Positions 9,137 to 18,614 of a DNA stretch of 64,000 nt are shown here, piece after piece (within the stretch, counting starts at the first letter, position 1; each line of letters starts with the position of its first letter). The notes under the pieces were generated by a model that was not told the DNA's origin, did not search any database, and was given only the letters and a program-made list of their open reading frames with translations. The stretch covers positions 62,001 to 126,000 of the forward strand of contig NZ_CADIKH010000020.1 of assembly GCF_902859855.1 (NCBI RefSeq), given 5' to 3'. Source of the DNA: Paraburkholderia humisilvae (GTDB taxonomy: Bacteria; Pseudomonadota; Gammaproteobacteria; Burkholderiales; Burkholderiaceae). Made by a program: the position numbers and the translations under genes.

Positions 9137-9652
9137 ATGGCTCACACCACTGAAAGCAAGCCTGTCAAAGCCGCGTTGCACACACCGTCCGGACTTTCGC
9201 AGCAAGCCACGACGCGGGTAGCCGAGGCGCTCAACCCGCTGCTCGCCGACACGTTCGCGCTCTATCTGAAGACGAAAAATTTTCACTGGCATATGTCCGG
9301 GCCGCATTTTCGCGACTACCACCTGCTGCTGGATGACCAGGGCGAGCAGATCTTCGGCATGACCGACGATATTGCCGAACGCGTGCGCAAGGTCGGCCAG
9401 ACAACGTTGCGCTCAATTGGCCATATCGCGAAGCTGCAACGCATTCGCGACAACGATCAGGCATTCGTCTCGCCCGAGGACATGCTCGCCGAGCTGCGCG
9501 ACGACAATCTTGCACTGGCTGCGTGGATGCGCGAAGCGCATCAGGTCTGCGACGAAGCGGGCGACGTCGCGAGTGCGAGTGAACTGGAAAACTGGATCGA
9601 CGAAACGGAACGCCGCGCGTGGTTCCTGTTCGAGGCGACACGCAAAGAGTAA
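9137..9652 (+). CDS. dps: Dps-family DNA protection / iron storage protein
   Basis: The 171-residue protein is a ferritin-like four-helix subunit of the Dps dodecamer. It binds DNA and oxidises and stores iron during starvation or peroxide stress. Ferroxidase ligands are visible in the first helices: NFHWHMSGPHF gives the paired histidines, and DDQGEQIFGMTDDIAERV gives the Asp and Glu. The start at 9137 follows GAGGAAAA. The N-terminal tail is Lys-containing, consistent with DNA contact. The gene converges on the efflux operon. Confidence 0.92.
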   Translation: MAHTTESKPVKAALHTPSGLSQQATTRVAEALNPLLADTFALYLKTKNFHWHMSGPHFRDYHLLLDDQGEQIFGMTDDIAERVRKVGQTTLRSIGHIAKLQRIRDNDQAFVSPEDMLAELRDDNLALAAWMREAHQVCDEAGDVASASELENWIDETERRAWFLFEATRKE

Positions 9653-9677
9653 ACGACGCCGCGCACGACGCGCGAAC

Positions 9678-9754
9678 GGGCGCACCGACGCAAACGTCGC
9701 GTTGCGCCCGTGCACGCAAGCGCGCGTGGCCGATGCTGACGGCCGCTCACGCGC
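9678..9754. terminator. Two inverted repeats between convergent genes
   Basis: GGGCGCA/TGCGCCC (9678-9709, with an inner GACG/CGTC) and GCGCGTG/CACGCGC (9722-9754) lie between dps and the efflux lipoprotein gene. They are placed as a bidirectional terminator would be, but neither has a clear U-run. Confidence 0.35.
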
Positions 9755-9809
9755 CACGCGACCCCCCCCACGGTTGTGAGCGTGAGACGTCGCTATCGCG
9801 GCATCAGCG

Positions 9810-11312
9810 TCACTTGCCCGCGTTTTGCGGCGCGTGCTCGTCCGCCGCCGCGACGAGCGCCGGCGCCGTCGCCGCCTGTTCGAGCTGATCGGTCGACCAG
9901 CCGCCGCCCACCGCGCGAATCAGCTGCACATTCGCACTCAGCTGCCGCGTCTGGATCTGAATCGCCGACACTTCGGCATCGAGCGCGGCAGTCTGCGCGG
10001 TCACCACATCGAGATAACCGACCGCGCCCTGCTTGTACTGCGTCAGCGCAAGCGATAAAGCGCGCTCGGCCGCCGCGGCCGCGTCGCGCTGCTGCTGCAG
10101 CGCCGTGCCGAGATCCGTCAGCAGGGACAGATTGTCTTCGACCTGCTGGAATGCGCCGAGCACGACACCGCGATAGCGCGCGCCGGCTTCGCTGGTCGCC
10201 GCCTTCGCCGCGTCCAGCTGACCGCGCCGGAATCCGCCGTCGAAAATATACTGCGCGAGCTGCGGACCGATCGCCCAGAAGAAGTTCGGTGCACTAAAGA
10301 AGTTCGAATAGTTCGAACTCTGCAGACCACCCGCCGCAGTCAGCGTAATCGACGGGAAATAGGCGGCACGCGCGACGCCGATCTTCGCATTCGCCTCCGC
10401 GACGCGCCGCTCGGCCGCGGCGATATCCGGCCGCCGCTGCAACAGCACCGACGGCACGCCCACTGGAATGGTCGCCAACGGCAGCGATGCGGTCGATTCA
10501 GGTAGCGTGAACTCGGAGGCGGACGCGCCGACCAGCACGGCAATCGCGTGTTCGAGCAGCGCGCGCTGCGCGAGGGTCTGCGACAGCTGCGACTGCGCGG
10601 ACGACAGCTGCGTTTTGGCACGCTCGACATCGAGCCCCGCGACAATGCCGCCGCCGTGCAGCGCCTCGGTCAGCTGCAGCGCCTTCGTGAACGCGACGAC
10701 GGTTTGCCGCAACAGCGCGGTCTGCTGATCGAGCCCGCGCAACTGGATGTAACTATCGGCAAGCTGCACCTGCAGGCTCAATTGCACCGACGCGAGATCC
10801 GCCTGAGTCGCCAGCGCTTCATCCTTGCCGGCCTTCACCGAATCGCGCACGCGGCCCCACAGGTCGAGGTCGTAGTCGATTTCACCGCCGAGCGTGATCG
10901 CGTTGTAGTTGTTCGGACCGCCGCTGCGCAACGGCCGCGTCGCCGATTGCCGCTCACGGAACGCCGACGTATCGGCCGTGATAGTCGGATAAAGTCCCGC
11001 GCTCACCTGCGTGACGAATGCCTGGGCCTGCTGATAATGCGCGTACGCCGCTTCCAGGTCGGTGTTGTTTGCGAGCAGCCGCTTCTCGAGGTCGTCGAGT
11101 GGCGGCTCGCTATACATGTTCCACCAGCCGTCGCGGTTCAACTGGTCGCCGGGCTTCGCGCTGACCCACGGCCCGGTGGTGCGGTACTCCGCGGCGATCG
11201 GCGAATCCGGCACCTTGTAGTCCGGCGCGAGCGAACAGCCGGCGACGAGCGCCGCAGAGACGGCGACGGCTACGGCCACGAGCGGCGCAGTGCGCATGAC
11301 AACCTTACCCAT
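9810..11312 (-). CDS. RND efflux outer-membrane lipoprotein (NodT/OprM family)
   Basis: The 500-residue protein is the TolC-like exit duct of the pump encoded upstream. A lipoprotein signal peptide ends in the lipobox LVAGC, so the mature protein is acylated. The paired outer-membrane-efflux repeats are recognisable by LEAAYAHYQQAQAF, LPVGVPSVLLQRRPDI (usually LPxGLPSxLLxRRPDI) and YKQGAVGYLDVVTAQ. The start at 11312 follows GAAGGCGG and overlaps the end of the adaptor gene by 8 nt, so translation is coupled. The segment after Gln in the last 20 residues is not conserved. Confidence 0.9.
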   Translation of the reverse strand: MGKVVMRTAPLVAVAVAVSAALVAGCSLAPDYKVPDSPIAAEYRTTGPWVSAKPGDQLNRDGWWNMYSEPPLDDLEKRLLANNTDLEAAYAHYQQAQAFVTQVSAGLYPTITADTSAFRERQSATRPLRSGGPNNYNAITLGGEIDYDLDLWGRVRDSVKAGKDEALATQADLASVQLSLQVQLADSYIQLRGLDQQTALLRQTVVAFTKALQLTEALHGGGIVAGLDVERAKTQLSSAQSQLSQTLAQRALLEHAIAVLVGASASEFTLPESTASLPLATIPVGVPSVLLQRRPDIAAAERRVAEANAKIGVARAAYFPSITLTAAGGLQSSNYSNFFSAPNFFWAIGPQLAQYIFDGGFRRGQLDAAKAATSEAGARYRGVVLGAFQQVEDNLSLLTDLGTALQQQRDAAAAAERALSLALTQYKQGAVGYLDVVTAQTAALDAEVSAIQIQTRQLSANVQLIRAVGGGWSTDQLEQAATAPALVAAADEHAPQNAGK

Positions 11313-12504
11313 GAGCCGCCTTCTTGCCGTTGTTCGCGATTTCGACCTTGTCGCCCTCCGCCAGACCGTCAGGCGGCGCATCGATCACGCGATCGGTCGG
11401 TGCGAGGCCCGCACCGATCTCGACCGAATCGCCAAGGTCGCGCGCAATCGTCACGCGTTTGTACACGACGCGGTTATCGGCGCCAACCGTCGCGATGCGC
11501 AAACCATGGCTGTCAAACAGCAGCGCGCTGGCGGGCACGCGCAGCGCGTCCGGCGACACCGGCAGCTTGAACTGCACGCTCGCAAAGCCGCCCGGCAACA
11601 GCTTGCCGTCGTTGTTGTCGACCAGCAGCTGCACCAGCGTCGAACCGGTGGTCGCATTCACCGCGTCGGCGGATGCGACGACGCGCGCGGTAAACGCCTG
11701 GTTCGGATACGCGGGCACGGTCAGTGTCGCGATCGTGCCGCTATGGACGATCGGCGCGTAGTTCTGCGGCACCTGCACGTACACACGCAACTGCTTCACG
11801 TCGGACACCTGGAACAGTTCCTGGCCCACGCCGCCGCTGCCCGCGTTGATCAGCGCACCGATATCGGTATCGCGCGCGGTCACGACGCCGTCGAACGGCG
11901 CGACAATCCGCGCGAAGCCCTTGGTCGCGACCAGCCGGTCGAGGTTCGCCTGCGCGGCGTCGACCAGCGCCTTCTTCGCCGCATAGTCGCCGTTCCGTGT
12001 ATCGACGTCCTGCTGCGCGACCGCGTCGGTGCCCAGCATCGCGCGCCAGCGCTTCGCGGTGATCTCCGCGAGGTCGGCATTCGCCTTCGCGGTCTGCAAG
12101 TCCGCTTTCGCCTGCACGAGCTGCTGGTCAAGCTCCGGCGTCTCGATCACCGCGAGCAGTTGCCCCGCCTTCACGTGCCCGCCGATATCGACATTCCACG
12201 ACTTCAGATAGCCGCTCACGCGCGCAAAGATCGGCGCACGCGAAAACGCCTGCAATTGCGACGGCAGGGTCAGCGTCGGACCGTGCGCGTCTTTCACCGG
12301 CGCGACGATACTGACGGTTTGCACCGCTTGCGCATCGGTCCAGCTGGTCAGCTTGTGCGAATCGGACGCGCGCACCGCAAGACCGGCCCCGACCACGACA
12401 ACGACCAGCACGATGCCGACAACGCCGGCGGTGACCAGCCGGCGACGTGGCGGTGTCCCCGCATATTTGGATTCAAAACCGGGTTCGACGGATTCAGACG
12501 ACAT
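11305..12504 (-). CDS. RND efflux periplasmic adaptor (membrane fusion protein)
   Basis: The 399-residue protein has a short cytoplasmic start, one membrane anchor (about residues 20-45, VVGIVLVVVVVGAGLAV), then the usual adaptor order: lipoyl-like half motif, coiled-coil hairpin (LDQQLVQAKADLQTAKANADL region), second lipoyl half (GFARIVAPFDGVVTARD) and beta-barrel. It links the inner-membrane pump to the outer-membrane duct. The start at 12504 follows GGGAGG and overlaps the permease stop by 11 nt. Confidence 0.9.
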   Translation of the reverse strand: MSSESVEPGFESKYAGTPPRRRLVTAGVVGIVLVVVVVGAGLAVRASDSHKLTSWTDAQAVQTVSIVAPVKDAHGPTLTLPSQLQAFSRAPIFARVSGYLKSWNVDIGGHVKAGQLLAVIETPELDQQLVQAKADLQTAKANADLAEITAKRWRAMLGTDAVAQQDVDTRNGDYAAKKALVDAAQANLDRLVATKGFARIVAPFDGVVTARDTDIGALINAGSGGVGQELFQVSDVKQLRVYVQVPQNYAPIVHSGTIATLTVPAYPNQAFTARVVASADAVNATTGSTLVQLLVDNNDGKLLPGGFASVQFKLPVSPDALRVPASALLFDSHGLRIATVGADNRVVYKRVTIARDLGDSVEIGAGLAPTDRVIDAPPDGLAEGDKVEIANNGKKAAHG

Positions 12505-15500
12505 GAGCAGGACCTCCCGAGGCGGATGCCGGGCTTGCCGCGCGCTTGTCGCGCGCGTGAATAAGGCTAAACACAATAGGAACGAAGAAAAGCGTTGCGG
12601 TGGTCGCGAACAGCAGGCCGCCGATCACCGCACGGCCGAGCGGCGCATTCTGCTCGCCGCCTTCGCCGAGCGCGAGCGCCATCGGCAGCATACCGATGAT
12701 CATCGCGAGCGCGGTCATCAGCACCGGACGAAAGCGCGTAAAGCCCGCTTCGATCGCGGCCTTGAGCGGATCGCCGTGCTCAGCCAGACGCTCGCGGCAG
12801 AAGCTCACCACCAGAATCGAGTTCGCGGTCGCGACCCCCATACACATGATCGCGCCGGTCAGTGCCGGCACCGATAGCGTGGTGTGGGTCGCGAACAGCA
12901 TCCAGATAATGCCCGCGAGCGCCGCGGGCAGCGCCGACACGATCACGAACGGGTCGGCCCACGACTGGAAGTTCACAACGATCAGCAGATAGATCAGCAC
13001 GACCGCGCCGAGCAGACCGAACAGCATGCCGCCGAACGCGCTGTTCATCGTCTGCACCTGGCCGAGCAGCGCAACAGTCGAGCCTTTCGGCAGCGCCTTC
13101 GCGTGCTGCGCGACGATCTTCTGGATATCGGACGCGACCGCGCCGAGGTCCCGATCCTGCGTGGCCGCGTAAATCTCGACCATCGGCACGATGTTGTACT
13201 GGCTCACGACCGAGCTGGTCGCGGTGCGATCGAAGGTCGCGAGGCCGCCGAGCACCTGCGCGTTGAGCGGCGTACCCGCGGTGATCGGAATATTGCGCAG
13301 CGCGGACAGCGAATCGAGCGTGTATTGCGGCGTCTGCATCACGATCGGGTACGACACGCCGTTCGCATTGTTCAGCCAGTAGGTCGGCGCAACCTGGCTC
13401 GAGCCGGCAAGGTTCACGACGAGACTGTTGGTCACGTCGCGTTCGGTGATGTTGAGCAGTTGCGCGCGCGTGCGGTCGACGTTCACATTGAATGTCGGAA
13501 TCTGCTGCGATTGCTGGATGCGCGCGTCGACCACGCCCGGCACCTTGCGGATATCACGCAGCACCGCATTCACATACGCGTAGTTGCCGTTCAGGTTGTT
13601 GCCGCGCACCTGCAGATCGATCGGCGCCGGCGAACCGAAGTTCAGGATCTGACTGATGATGTCCGCCGGCGGAAACGAGAAGGTCTCGCCCGGATAAAGA
13701 CGCGGCAGCACTTCGCGCATCCGGCGCACGTATTCGGCGGTCGGACCGTGCCCTTCCTTCAGTTCGATCTGGATGTCGCCGTCCTGCGAGCCGATCGTGC
13801 CGGTGTTGTTATACGCGGTGTTGATGCCGCTGACCGGCTGGCCGATGTTGTCGACCACGGTGCCGAGTTCGTTCGGCGGAACGATCGTGCGCACCGTGTC
13901 CTCGATGTTCGCGAAGATTTCCGACGTCCTCTCGACCCGCGTGCCCACCGGTGCGCGCACGTGCATCAGGATCTGCCCGGCATCGACCGACGGGAAGAAG
14001 TTGCGGCCAAGAAACGGCACCAGCGCGAACGACAGCAGCACGAAAGTCAGGAACGCGATGATGAACGGCTTGCGGTGCCCGAGCGCGAGGATGAGCAGGC
14101 CGCGGTAGCTCGCACGCACCCGCTCGAAGCGCGCTTCAAACCCCTTCTGGAAACGCCCGAGCGGGCCGGACGGCGCGTGCGCTTGGTCGGTGTTGTGCGG
14201 CTTGAGCAGGTAGTTCGCCATCGTCGGCACGAGCGTACGCGACAGGATGAATGACGACACCATCGCGAAGATCACCGCTTCGGCCATCGGCACGAACAGG
14301 AAGCGCGCGACGCCGCTCAGGAAGAACATCGGCACGAACACGATGCAGATACACAACAACGACACGAACGCCGGCGTGACGATCTGCGCGGCGCCATCGA
14401 GAATCGCATCCTCAACCGGTTTGCCGTGCTCGAGGTGCCAGTTGATGTTTTCGATGGTCACCGTCGCGTCGTCCACCAGAATGCCGACCGCGAGCGCGAG
14501 GCCGCCGAGCGTCATGATGTTGAGCGTCTCGCCGAGCGCCGACAGTGCGATGATCGAACCCAGAATAGACAGCGGGATCGACGTTGCGATGATGACCGTC
14601 GAGCGCCAGCTGCCGAGGAACAGCAGAATCATCAGGCTCGTCAGCACCGCGGCGATCACCGCTTCGCGCGCGACGCCGCTCACGGCCGCGCGCACGAACA
14701 GCGACTGGTCGCCGATCGGGTCGATCTGCAGATTGTCCGGCAACGCCGCGCGCGCATCGTCGACGTGCTGCTTGATGCCCGAAATGATCGCAAGCGTCGA
14801 TACCGAGCCATTCTTCAGCACCGACATCAGCACCGAGCGGTGGCCGTTCACGTGCACGATGTTGGTTTGCGGCGGCGCACCGTCGCGCACGTTCGCCACA
14901 TCTCGAATATAGACAGTCGTGCCGTTCACCGCCTTGACCGGCAGATCGCCGAGGTCGCGAATCAGGGACGGCGCATTGTTCAGCTGCAGCACGTACTCGT
15001 GGTCGCCCATCTTCGCGGTGCCGACCGGCGTGGTCAGATTCTGCGTCGCGAGCGCGTTCGCGACGTCCTGGGCGGACAGGCCGCGCGCCTGCAGCTTCGC
15101 GGGATCGACGTCGATCTGCACCTGGCGCGTCTTGCCGCCGAACGGGTACGGAATCGCCGCGCCCGCGACCGTCACCAGTTGCGGCCGCAACTGGTTCAAA
15201 CCCAGGTCGCCGAGGTTCTGCTCGGAAAGGCCCTTGCCCGACAGCGCAAGCTGGATGATCGGCACCGTCGACGCGTTGTAGTTCAGGATCAGCGGCGGCG
15301 TGGTCGCCGGCGGCAGCTGCTTCAACTGCGTCTGCGCGACGGCGGTGACCTGCGCGTTCGCGGTCGCGATGTTCACGCCCGGCTGAAAGAACACCTTGAT
15401 CACCGCGAAGCCGTTGATCGACTCCGCCTCGATGTGTTCGACGTCGTTCACGGTGGTCGTGATCGTGCGTTCGAAGGTCGACGTGATCCGGCCGGCCATC

Positions 15501-15676
15501 TGATCCGGCGGCAGCCCCGTGTACTGCCACACGATACTGATCACCGGAATGCGGATGTCGGGAAAGATGTCGGTTGGCGTCTTCAGCGCGGCCAGCGGCC
15601 CGATGATAAAGATGGCGATCGCCAGCACGACAAAGGTGTATGGCCGCCGAAGGGCAATACGTACCAAGCCGAGCAT
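12494..15676 (-). CDS. RND efflux transporter, inner-membrane permease
   Basis: The 1,060-residue protein has the AcrB-like layout: a first membrane helix, a large periplasmic loop, a central helix bundle, and a second copy of both. The proton-relay aspartates are visible in the fourth helix (GILVDDATVTIENI). It drives proton-coupled export through the adaptor and duct encoded immediately downstream. AGGAATATTC precedes the ATG at 15676. The operon order is permease, adaptor, duct, with overlaps between each. Substrate range cannot be predicted. No regulator gene adjoins. Confidence 0.92.
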   Translation of the reverse strand: MLGLVRIALRRPYTFVVLAIAIFIIGPLAALKTPTDIFPDIRIPVISIVWQYTGLPPDQMAGRITSTFERTITTTVNDVEHIEAESINGFAVIKVFFQPGVNIATANAQVTAVAQTQLKQLPPATTPPLILNYNASTVPIIQLALSGKGLSEQNLGDLGLNQLRPQLVTVAGAAIPYPFGGKTRQVQIDVDPAKLQARGLSAQDVANALATQNLTTPVGTAKMGDHEYVLQLNNAPSLIRDLGDLPVKAVNGTTVYIRDVANVRDGAPPQTNIVHVNGHRSVLMSVLKNGSVSTLAIISGIKQHVDDARAALPDNLQIDPIGDQSLFVRAAVSGVAREAVIAAVLTSLMILLFLGSWRSTVIIATSIPLSILGSIIALSALGETLNIMTLGGLALAVGILVDDATVTIENINWHLEHGKPVEDAILDGAAQIVTPAFVSLLCICIVFVPMFFLSGVARFLFVPMAEAVIFAMVSSFILSRTLVPTMANYLLKPHNTDQAHAPSGPLGRFQKGFEARFERVRASYRGLLILALGHRKPFIIAFLTFVLLSFALVPFLGRNFFPSVDAGQILMHVRAPVGTRVERTSEIFANIEDTVRTIVPPNELGTVVDNIGQPVSGINTAYNNTGTIGSQDGDIQIELKEGHGPTAEYVRRMREVLPRLYPGETFSFPPADIISQILNFGSPAPIDLQVRGNNLNGNYAYVNAVLRDIRKVPGVVDARIQQSQQIPTFNVNVDRTRAQLLNITERDVTNSLVVNLAGSSQVAPTYWLNNANGVSYPIVMQTPQYTLDSLSALRNIPITAGTPLNAQVLGGLATFDRTATSSVVSQYNIVPMVEIYAATQDRDLGAVASDIQKIVAQHAKALPKGSTVALLGQVQTMNSAFGGMLFGLLGAVVLIYLLIVVNFQSWADPFVIVSALPAALAGIIWMLFATHTTLSVPALTGAIMCMGVATANSILVVSFCRERLAEHGDPLKAAIEAGFTRFRPVLMTALAMIIGMLPMALALGEGGEQNAPLGRAVIGGLLFATTATLFFVPIVFSLIHARDKRAASPASASGGPAHVV

Positions 15677-15793
15677 GAATATTCCTGGTAGAACGGTTAC
15701 AGGGAAAAGCGCCTGATAGACATCGCAGCAGCCCATCGCTGCGTGCGCGGTATATCGCTGCGGCCCGTCGCAAAGCCGGAAAAGATGATTCCG

Positions 15794-15818
15794 CGCCGCA
15801 ATTCATCACTGCGGCGCA
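15794..15818. repeat. 8-bp inverted repeat upstream of the efflux operon
   Basis: GCGCCGCA and TGCGGCGC are separated by 9 nt. The repeat lies about 120 bases upstream of the permease start codon, in the expected leader of the operon. It could be an operator or an RNA hairpin. Confidence 0.45.
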
Positions 15819-15840
15819 GACGGATCGATGTCGGCATCGT

Positions 15841-15866
15841 GCGATCACCGCGTACGCAGTGATCGC
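15841..15866. promoter_or_regulatory. 26-bp near-palindrome, candidate operator of the efflux operon
   Basis: GCGATCAC and GTGATCGC flank a centre that is itself palindromic (GCGT/ACGC), with a single mismatched pair. It lies 165 bases upstream of the permease gene. The size and symmetry suit a dimeric repressor of TetR type, the usual regulators of RND pumps, though none is encoded next to the operon. The operator role is inference. Confidence 0.45.
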
Positions 15867-16562
15867 CTGGACGGGGGCGCGGGGTGATGCGCTCCACTTC
15901 TTCGAAACGGACCGCGAGTACGGACCGTTCCCAGTCTTGCTAATGATAAAAGACCGGCGACAAATCCTTACTCTTTCCTTTCCGAAAAATACACAAAGCA
16001 TTACGCGCCTGATGCGCAGGCCATACGCCGTACCAACGCGACCCGCATCGACGAATTAAGCGGGAATGTACACAAACACTGAAGGTCTTGCATGGCGTGC
16101 CGCGCGTTCATCACTTCGCACGATGCTACTGCAGCCATATTTCACCAGTGACGAACCAGGCACAAACGAAGATGGCACGGCGGTTATTCCCGGCAGAACA
16201 GGCGTTTGCGCGCACGTCACCGGGCGCCGACCCAGATTCTTTCCCCGGCGATCCTGCAACAGAGTCTTTTTTATTACCGTTTATTTTTTTCCGCCCGACG
16301 GCAGACCGCCAACCCCGCGCCGCGCCTCGTCGTAAATCCGTATGAGTCGTACCAGATAAATGAAAACGAAATTTCCCGAAAGGCTTTCGAAACTTTTGCG
16401 CCTCTAAAACTTAATAAGGCAGTGTTTCAATTCGCGCTGTTTCATCCGGATCGGTCTGCAGGCCTGCGGCTGTACCAACTAGCAACAAAAAAGAATCCCA
16501 GCTCATACCACGCGAGAGAGGCGAGCTGGAACAGCGACGTTGAAAATTGGAGCCCCCCTTCT

Positions 16563-18431
16563 ATGTTTCGCAAAGCGATCCTCCCCGTGTCGTTAGCCGC
16601 GGCGCTGCTTACGCTCGCCGCGTGTGGCAGCAGCGACGACAACAACAACAACAATCCGGCGCCCGCAGTCAGCCAGCAGGATGCGCTGACCACTGCGACG
16701 CCGATCAAGCACCTCGTCGTGATCTTCGGTGAGAACGTGTCGTTCGACCACTACTTCGCGACGTATCCGAATTCGGCGAACGTAGCAGGCGAACCGATCG
16801 TCACGGCTGCGTCCAACACGCAGACGGACATCAACACGCTGCAGCACGCGAACCTGCTCGGCGTGGCCAATCCGAACGGGCTTGCGACATCGCCGAACCT
16901 CGCGAATCCGGGCTCGGTCAACGGCGTCTCGACGACACCGCCGGCCGTCGGCGGGGTCTCGCTGATCGCCGCGAACGCGCAACCGTTCCGCCTCGACCGC
17001 ACGCAGGCGAACACGAACAGCCAGAACCACAGCTACGGTCCGGAACAGCTCGCTGACGACAACCTGAAGATGGACGCGTTCCCGCTCTTCACGTCGGCCA
17101 GCGGCGTCATTTCCGGCAGCACGGGCGCGTTCGGTTCGAACGGCCAGGTGCTCGGCTACTTCGACGGCAACACCGTCACCGGAATGTGGAACTACGCGCA
17201 GAACTTCTCGATGAACGACAACGCATGGACTGACACGTTCGGTCCGTCGACGCCAGGTGCGGTCGAAGTGGTGTCGGGTCAGAACAACGGCATCCAGATG
17301 TTCACGACGACGGCTACGACGGGCACGGCTCTCGGCACGCAGGTCACGGGTACGACGTCGCCGAGCGGCAACGCGATTCCGGACGGCCAGGGCGGCTTCA
17401 CGCTGATCGGCGACCTGGACCCGGCCGGCGATGCCTGCACGAACGTCGGCAACAAGACGGGCTCGACCGTGATGCAGTATGCGCCGGCGGTCAAGAACAT
17501 CGGCGATCTGCTGAACGCGAAGAGCATCACGTGGGGCGGCTTCATGGGCGGCTTCAACCTGGCCACCGTCAACCCGAACGGCACGACCGGCTGCGCGCGC
17601 TCGACGTTCTCGAGCGTGCTCAATGCAGCGAAGGCCGACTACGTGCAGCACCACGCGTGGTTCCAGTACTTCGCGTCGACCGCGAACCTGACGCACCAGC
17701 GTCCGTCGTCGACCGCGATGATCGGCTTCACCGATCCGACGCTCGACGCCTCGGCAACGCCGGTTCACCACCAGTACGACTCGGATGACTTCTTCACGGC
17801 CGTGTCGGCGGGCAACTTCCCGTCGGTCAGCTTCCTGAAGGCGCCGGCCGTCGGTGACGGTCACCCGGGCAACTCGGACCCGCTCGACGAGCAGCAGTTC
17901 GTCGTGAAGGTGGTGAACTTCCTGCAGCAGCAGCCGGATTGGAAGAACACCGCCGTGATCATCGCCTACGACGACTCGGACGGCTGGTATGACCACCAGG
18001 CGCCGACGATCCTGAACTCGTCGTTCGACACGTCGCTGTCGATCACGGCAAGCAACAGCCCGTCGAAGCCGGTCTTCCAGGGCGCTGACCAGCTGACCGC
18101 AGCAGGCCAATGTACCGGCCCGAACGCGAAGCAGCCGGCAGGCGTGAACGGCGGTGTCGTGAACGGCCGTTGCGGCCCGGGTACGCGTACGCCGTTCATC
18201 CTGATCTCGCCGTGGGCGAAGGCGAACTTCGTCGACCACACGATGATCACGCAAGCGTCGGTCGTGAAGTTCATCGAAGACAACTGGCTCGGCGGTCAAC
18301 GCCTTGGCAACGCGTCGTTCGATGCGACCGCGGGTGACATCCGCAGCATGCTGAACGCCACGGGCACCACGCCGACCGTGTTCCTCGACGAGAACCTCGG
18401 TACGAAGCTCGCTGCTGCACCGACGAACTGA
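16563..18431 (+). CDS. Phosphoesterase lipoprotein (AcpA acid phosphatase / phospholipase C family)
   Basis: The 622-residue protein begins with a lipoprotein signal peptide ending LTLAAC, then a linker of five Asn and Asp residues. The catalytic family signature follows at about residue 45-62: KHLVVIFGENVSFDHYF. Further conserved blocks are GDGHPGNSDPLDEQQ, IIAYDDSDGWYDHQ and RTPFILISPWAK, which together supply the metal-binding Asp, His and Glu residues. This matches the alkaline-phosphatase-fold group that includes Francisella-type AcpA and Burkholderia acid phosphatase; true phospholipase C enzymes are usually Tat-exported and longer. The start at 16563 is preceded by GGAG. A terminator follows. 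Confidence 0.88.
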   Translation: MFRKAILPVSLAAALLTLAACGSSDDNNNNNPAPAVSQQDALTTATPIKHLVVIFGENVSFDHYFATYPNSANVAGEPIVTAASNTQTDINTLQHANLLGVANPNGLATSPNLANPGSVNGVSTTPPAVGGVSLIAANAQPFRLDRTQANTNSQNHSYGPEQLADDNLKMDAFPLFTSASGVISGSTGAFGSNGQVLGYFDGNTVTGMWNYAQNFSMNDNAWTDTFGPSTPGAVEVVSGQNNGIQMFTTTATTGTALGTQVTGTTSPSGNAIPDGQGGFTLIGDLDPAGDACTNVGNKTGSTVMQYAPAVKNIGDLLNAKSITWGGFMGGFNLATVNPNGTTGCARSTFSSVLNAAKADYVQHHAWFQYFASTANLTHQRPSSTAMIGFTDPTLDASATPVHHQYDSDDFFTAVSAGNFPSVSFLKAPAVGDGHPGNSDPLDEQQFVVKVVNFLQQQPDWKNTAVIIAYDDSDGWYDHQAPTILNSSFDTSLSITASNSPSKPVFQGADQLTAAGQCTGPNAKQPAGVNGGVVNGRCGPGTRTPFILISPWAKANFVDHTMITQASVVKFIEDNWLGGQRLGNASFDATAGDIRSMLNATGTTPTVFLDENLGTKLAAAPTN

Positions 18432-18537
18432 TCAGCAAGGTGAATGAAAGTCGCTTCCTGTCTCGCGCGGTGCCCGCTACCGGTGAGCGCCGCGTACGCG
18501 GTGCCGCGTAGCGGGAAGCACCGCCAGCCGTAACCGG

Positions 18538-18580
18538 TGTCGAGCCACCACCCAATGGGTGCTGGCTCGACATTTTTTTT
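18538..18580 (+). terminator. Strong intrinsic terminator between the phosphoesterase and cytochrome genes
   Basis: The stem TGTCGAGCCAcCACCC pairs with GGGTGcTGGCTCGACA around an AAT loop and is followed directly by eight T residues (18573-18580). It ends only 34 bases before the next start codon. A weaker hairpin, GCGGTGC-CCGCTAC with GTAGCGGG-AAGCACCGC, lies just upstream (about 18,467-18,525). Confidence 0.9.
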
Positions 18581-18614
18581 GCGCTTTCCCGCGTTTCCAA
18601 CCGTCCTGATCGCC

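Larger units (their letters stand above)
15677..16562. other. Divergent intergenic region between the efflux operon and the phosphoesterase gene
   Basis: This 886-base stretch holds no recognisable gene; the short open frames in it have no family resemblance or good ribosome sites. The left part carries two inverted repeats described separately. The right part (about 16,255-16,450) is clearly AT-richer than its surroundings and should contain the promoter of the rightward phosphoesterase gene, but I cannot fix its hexamers. Confidence 0.6.

Noticed and set aside
12884..15691. Long plus-strand frames across the efflux permease
   Set aside because: Antisense shadows of the RND permease gene, with Arg/His/Asp-rich low-complexity translation.
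16593..18299. A 568-codon minus-strand frame
   Set aside because: It is opposite the phosphoesterase gene, is very Arg/Val-rich and has no family resemblance; the opposite frame has a lipoprotein signal and catalytic motifs.
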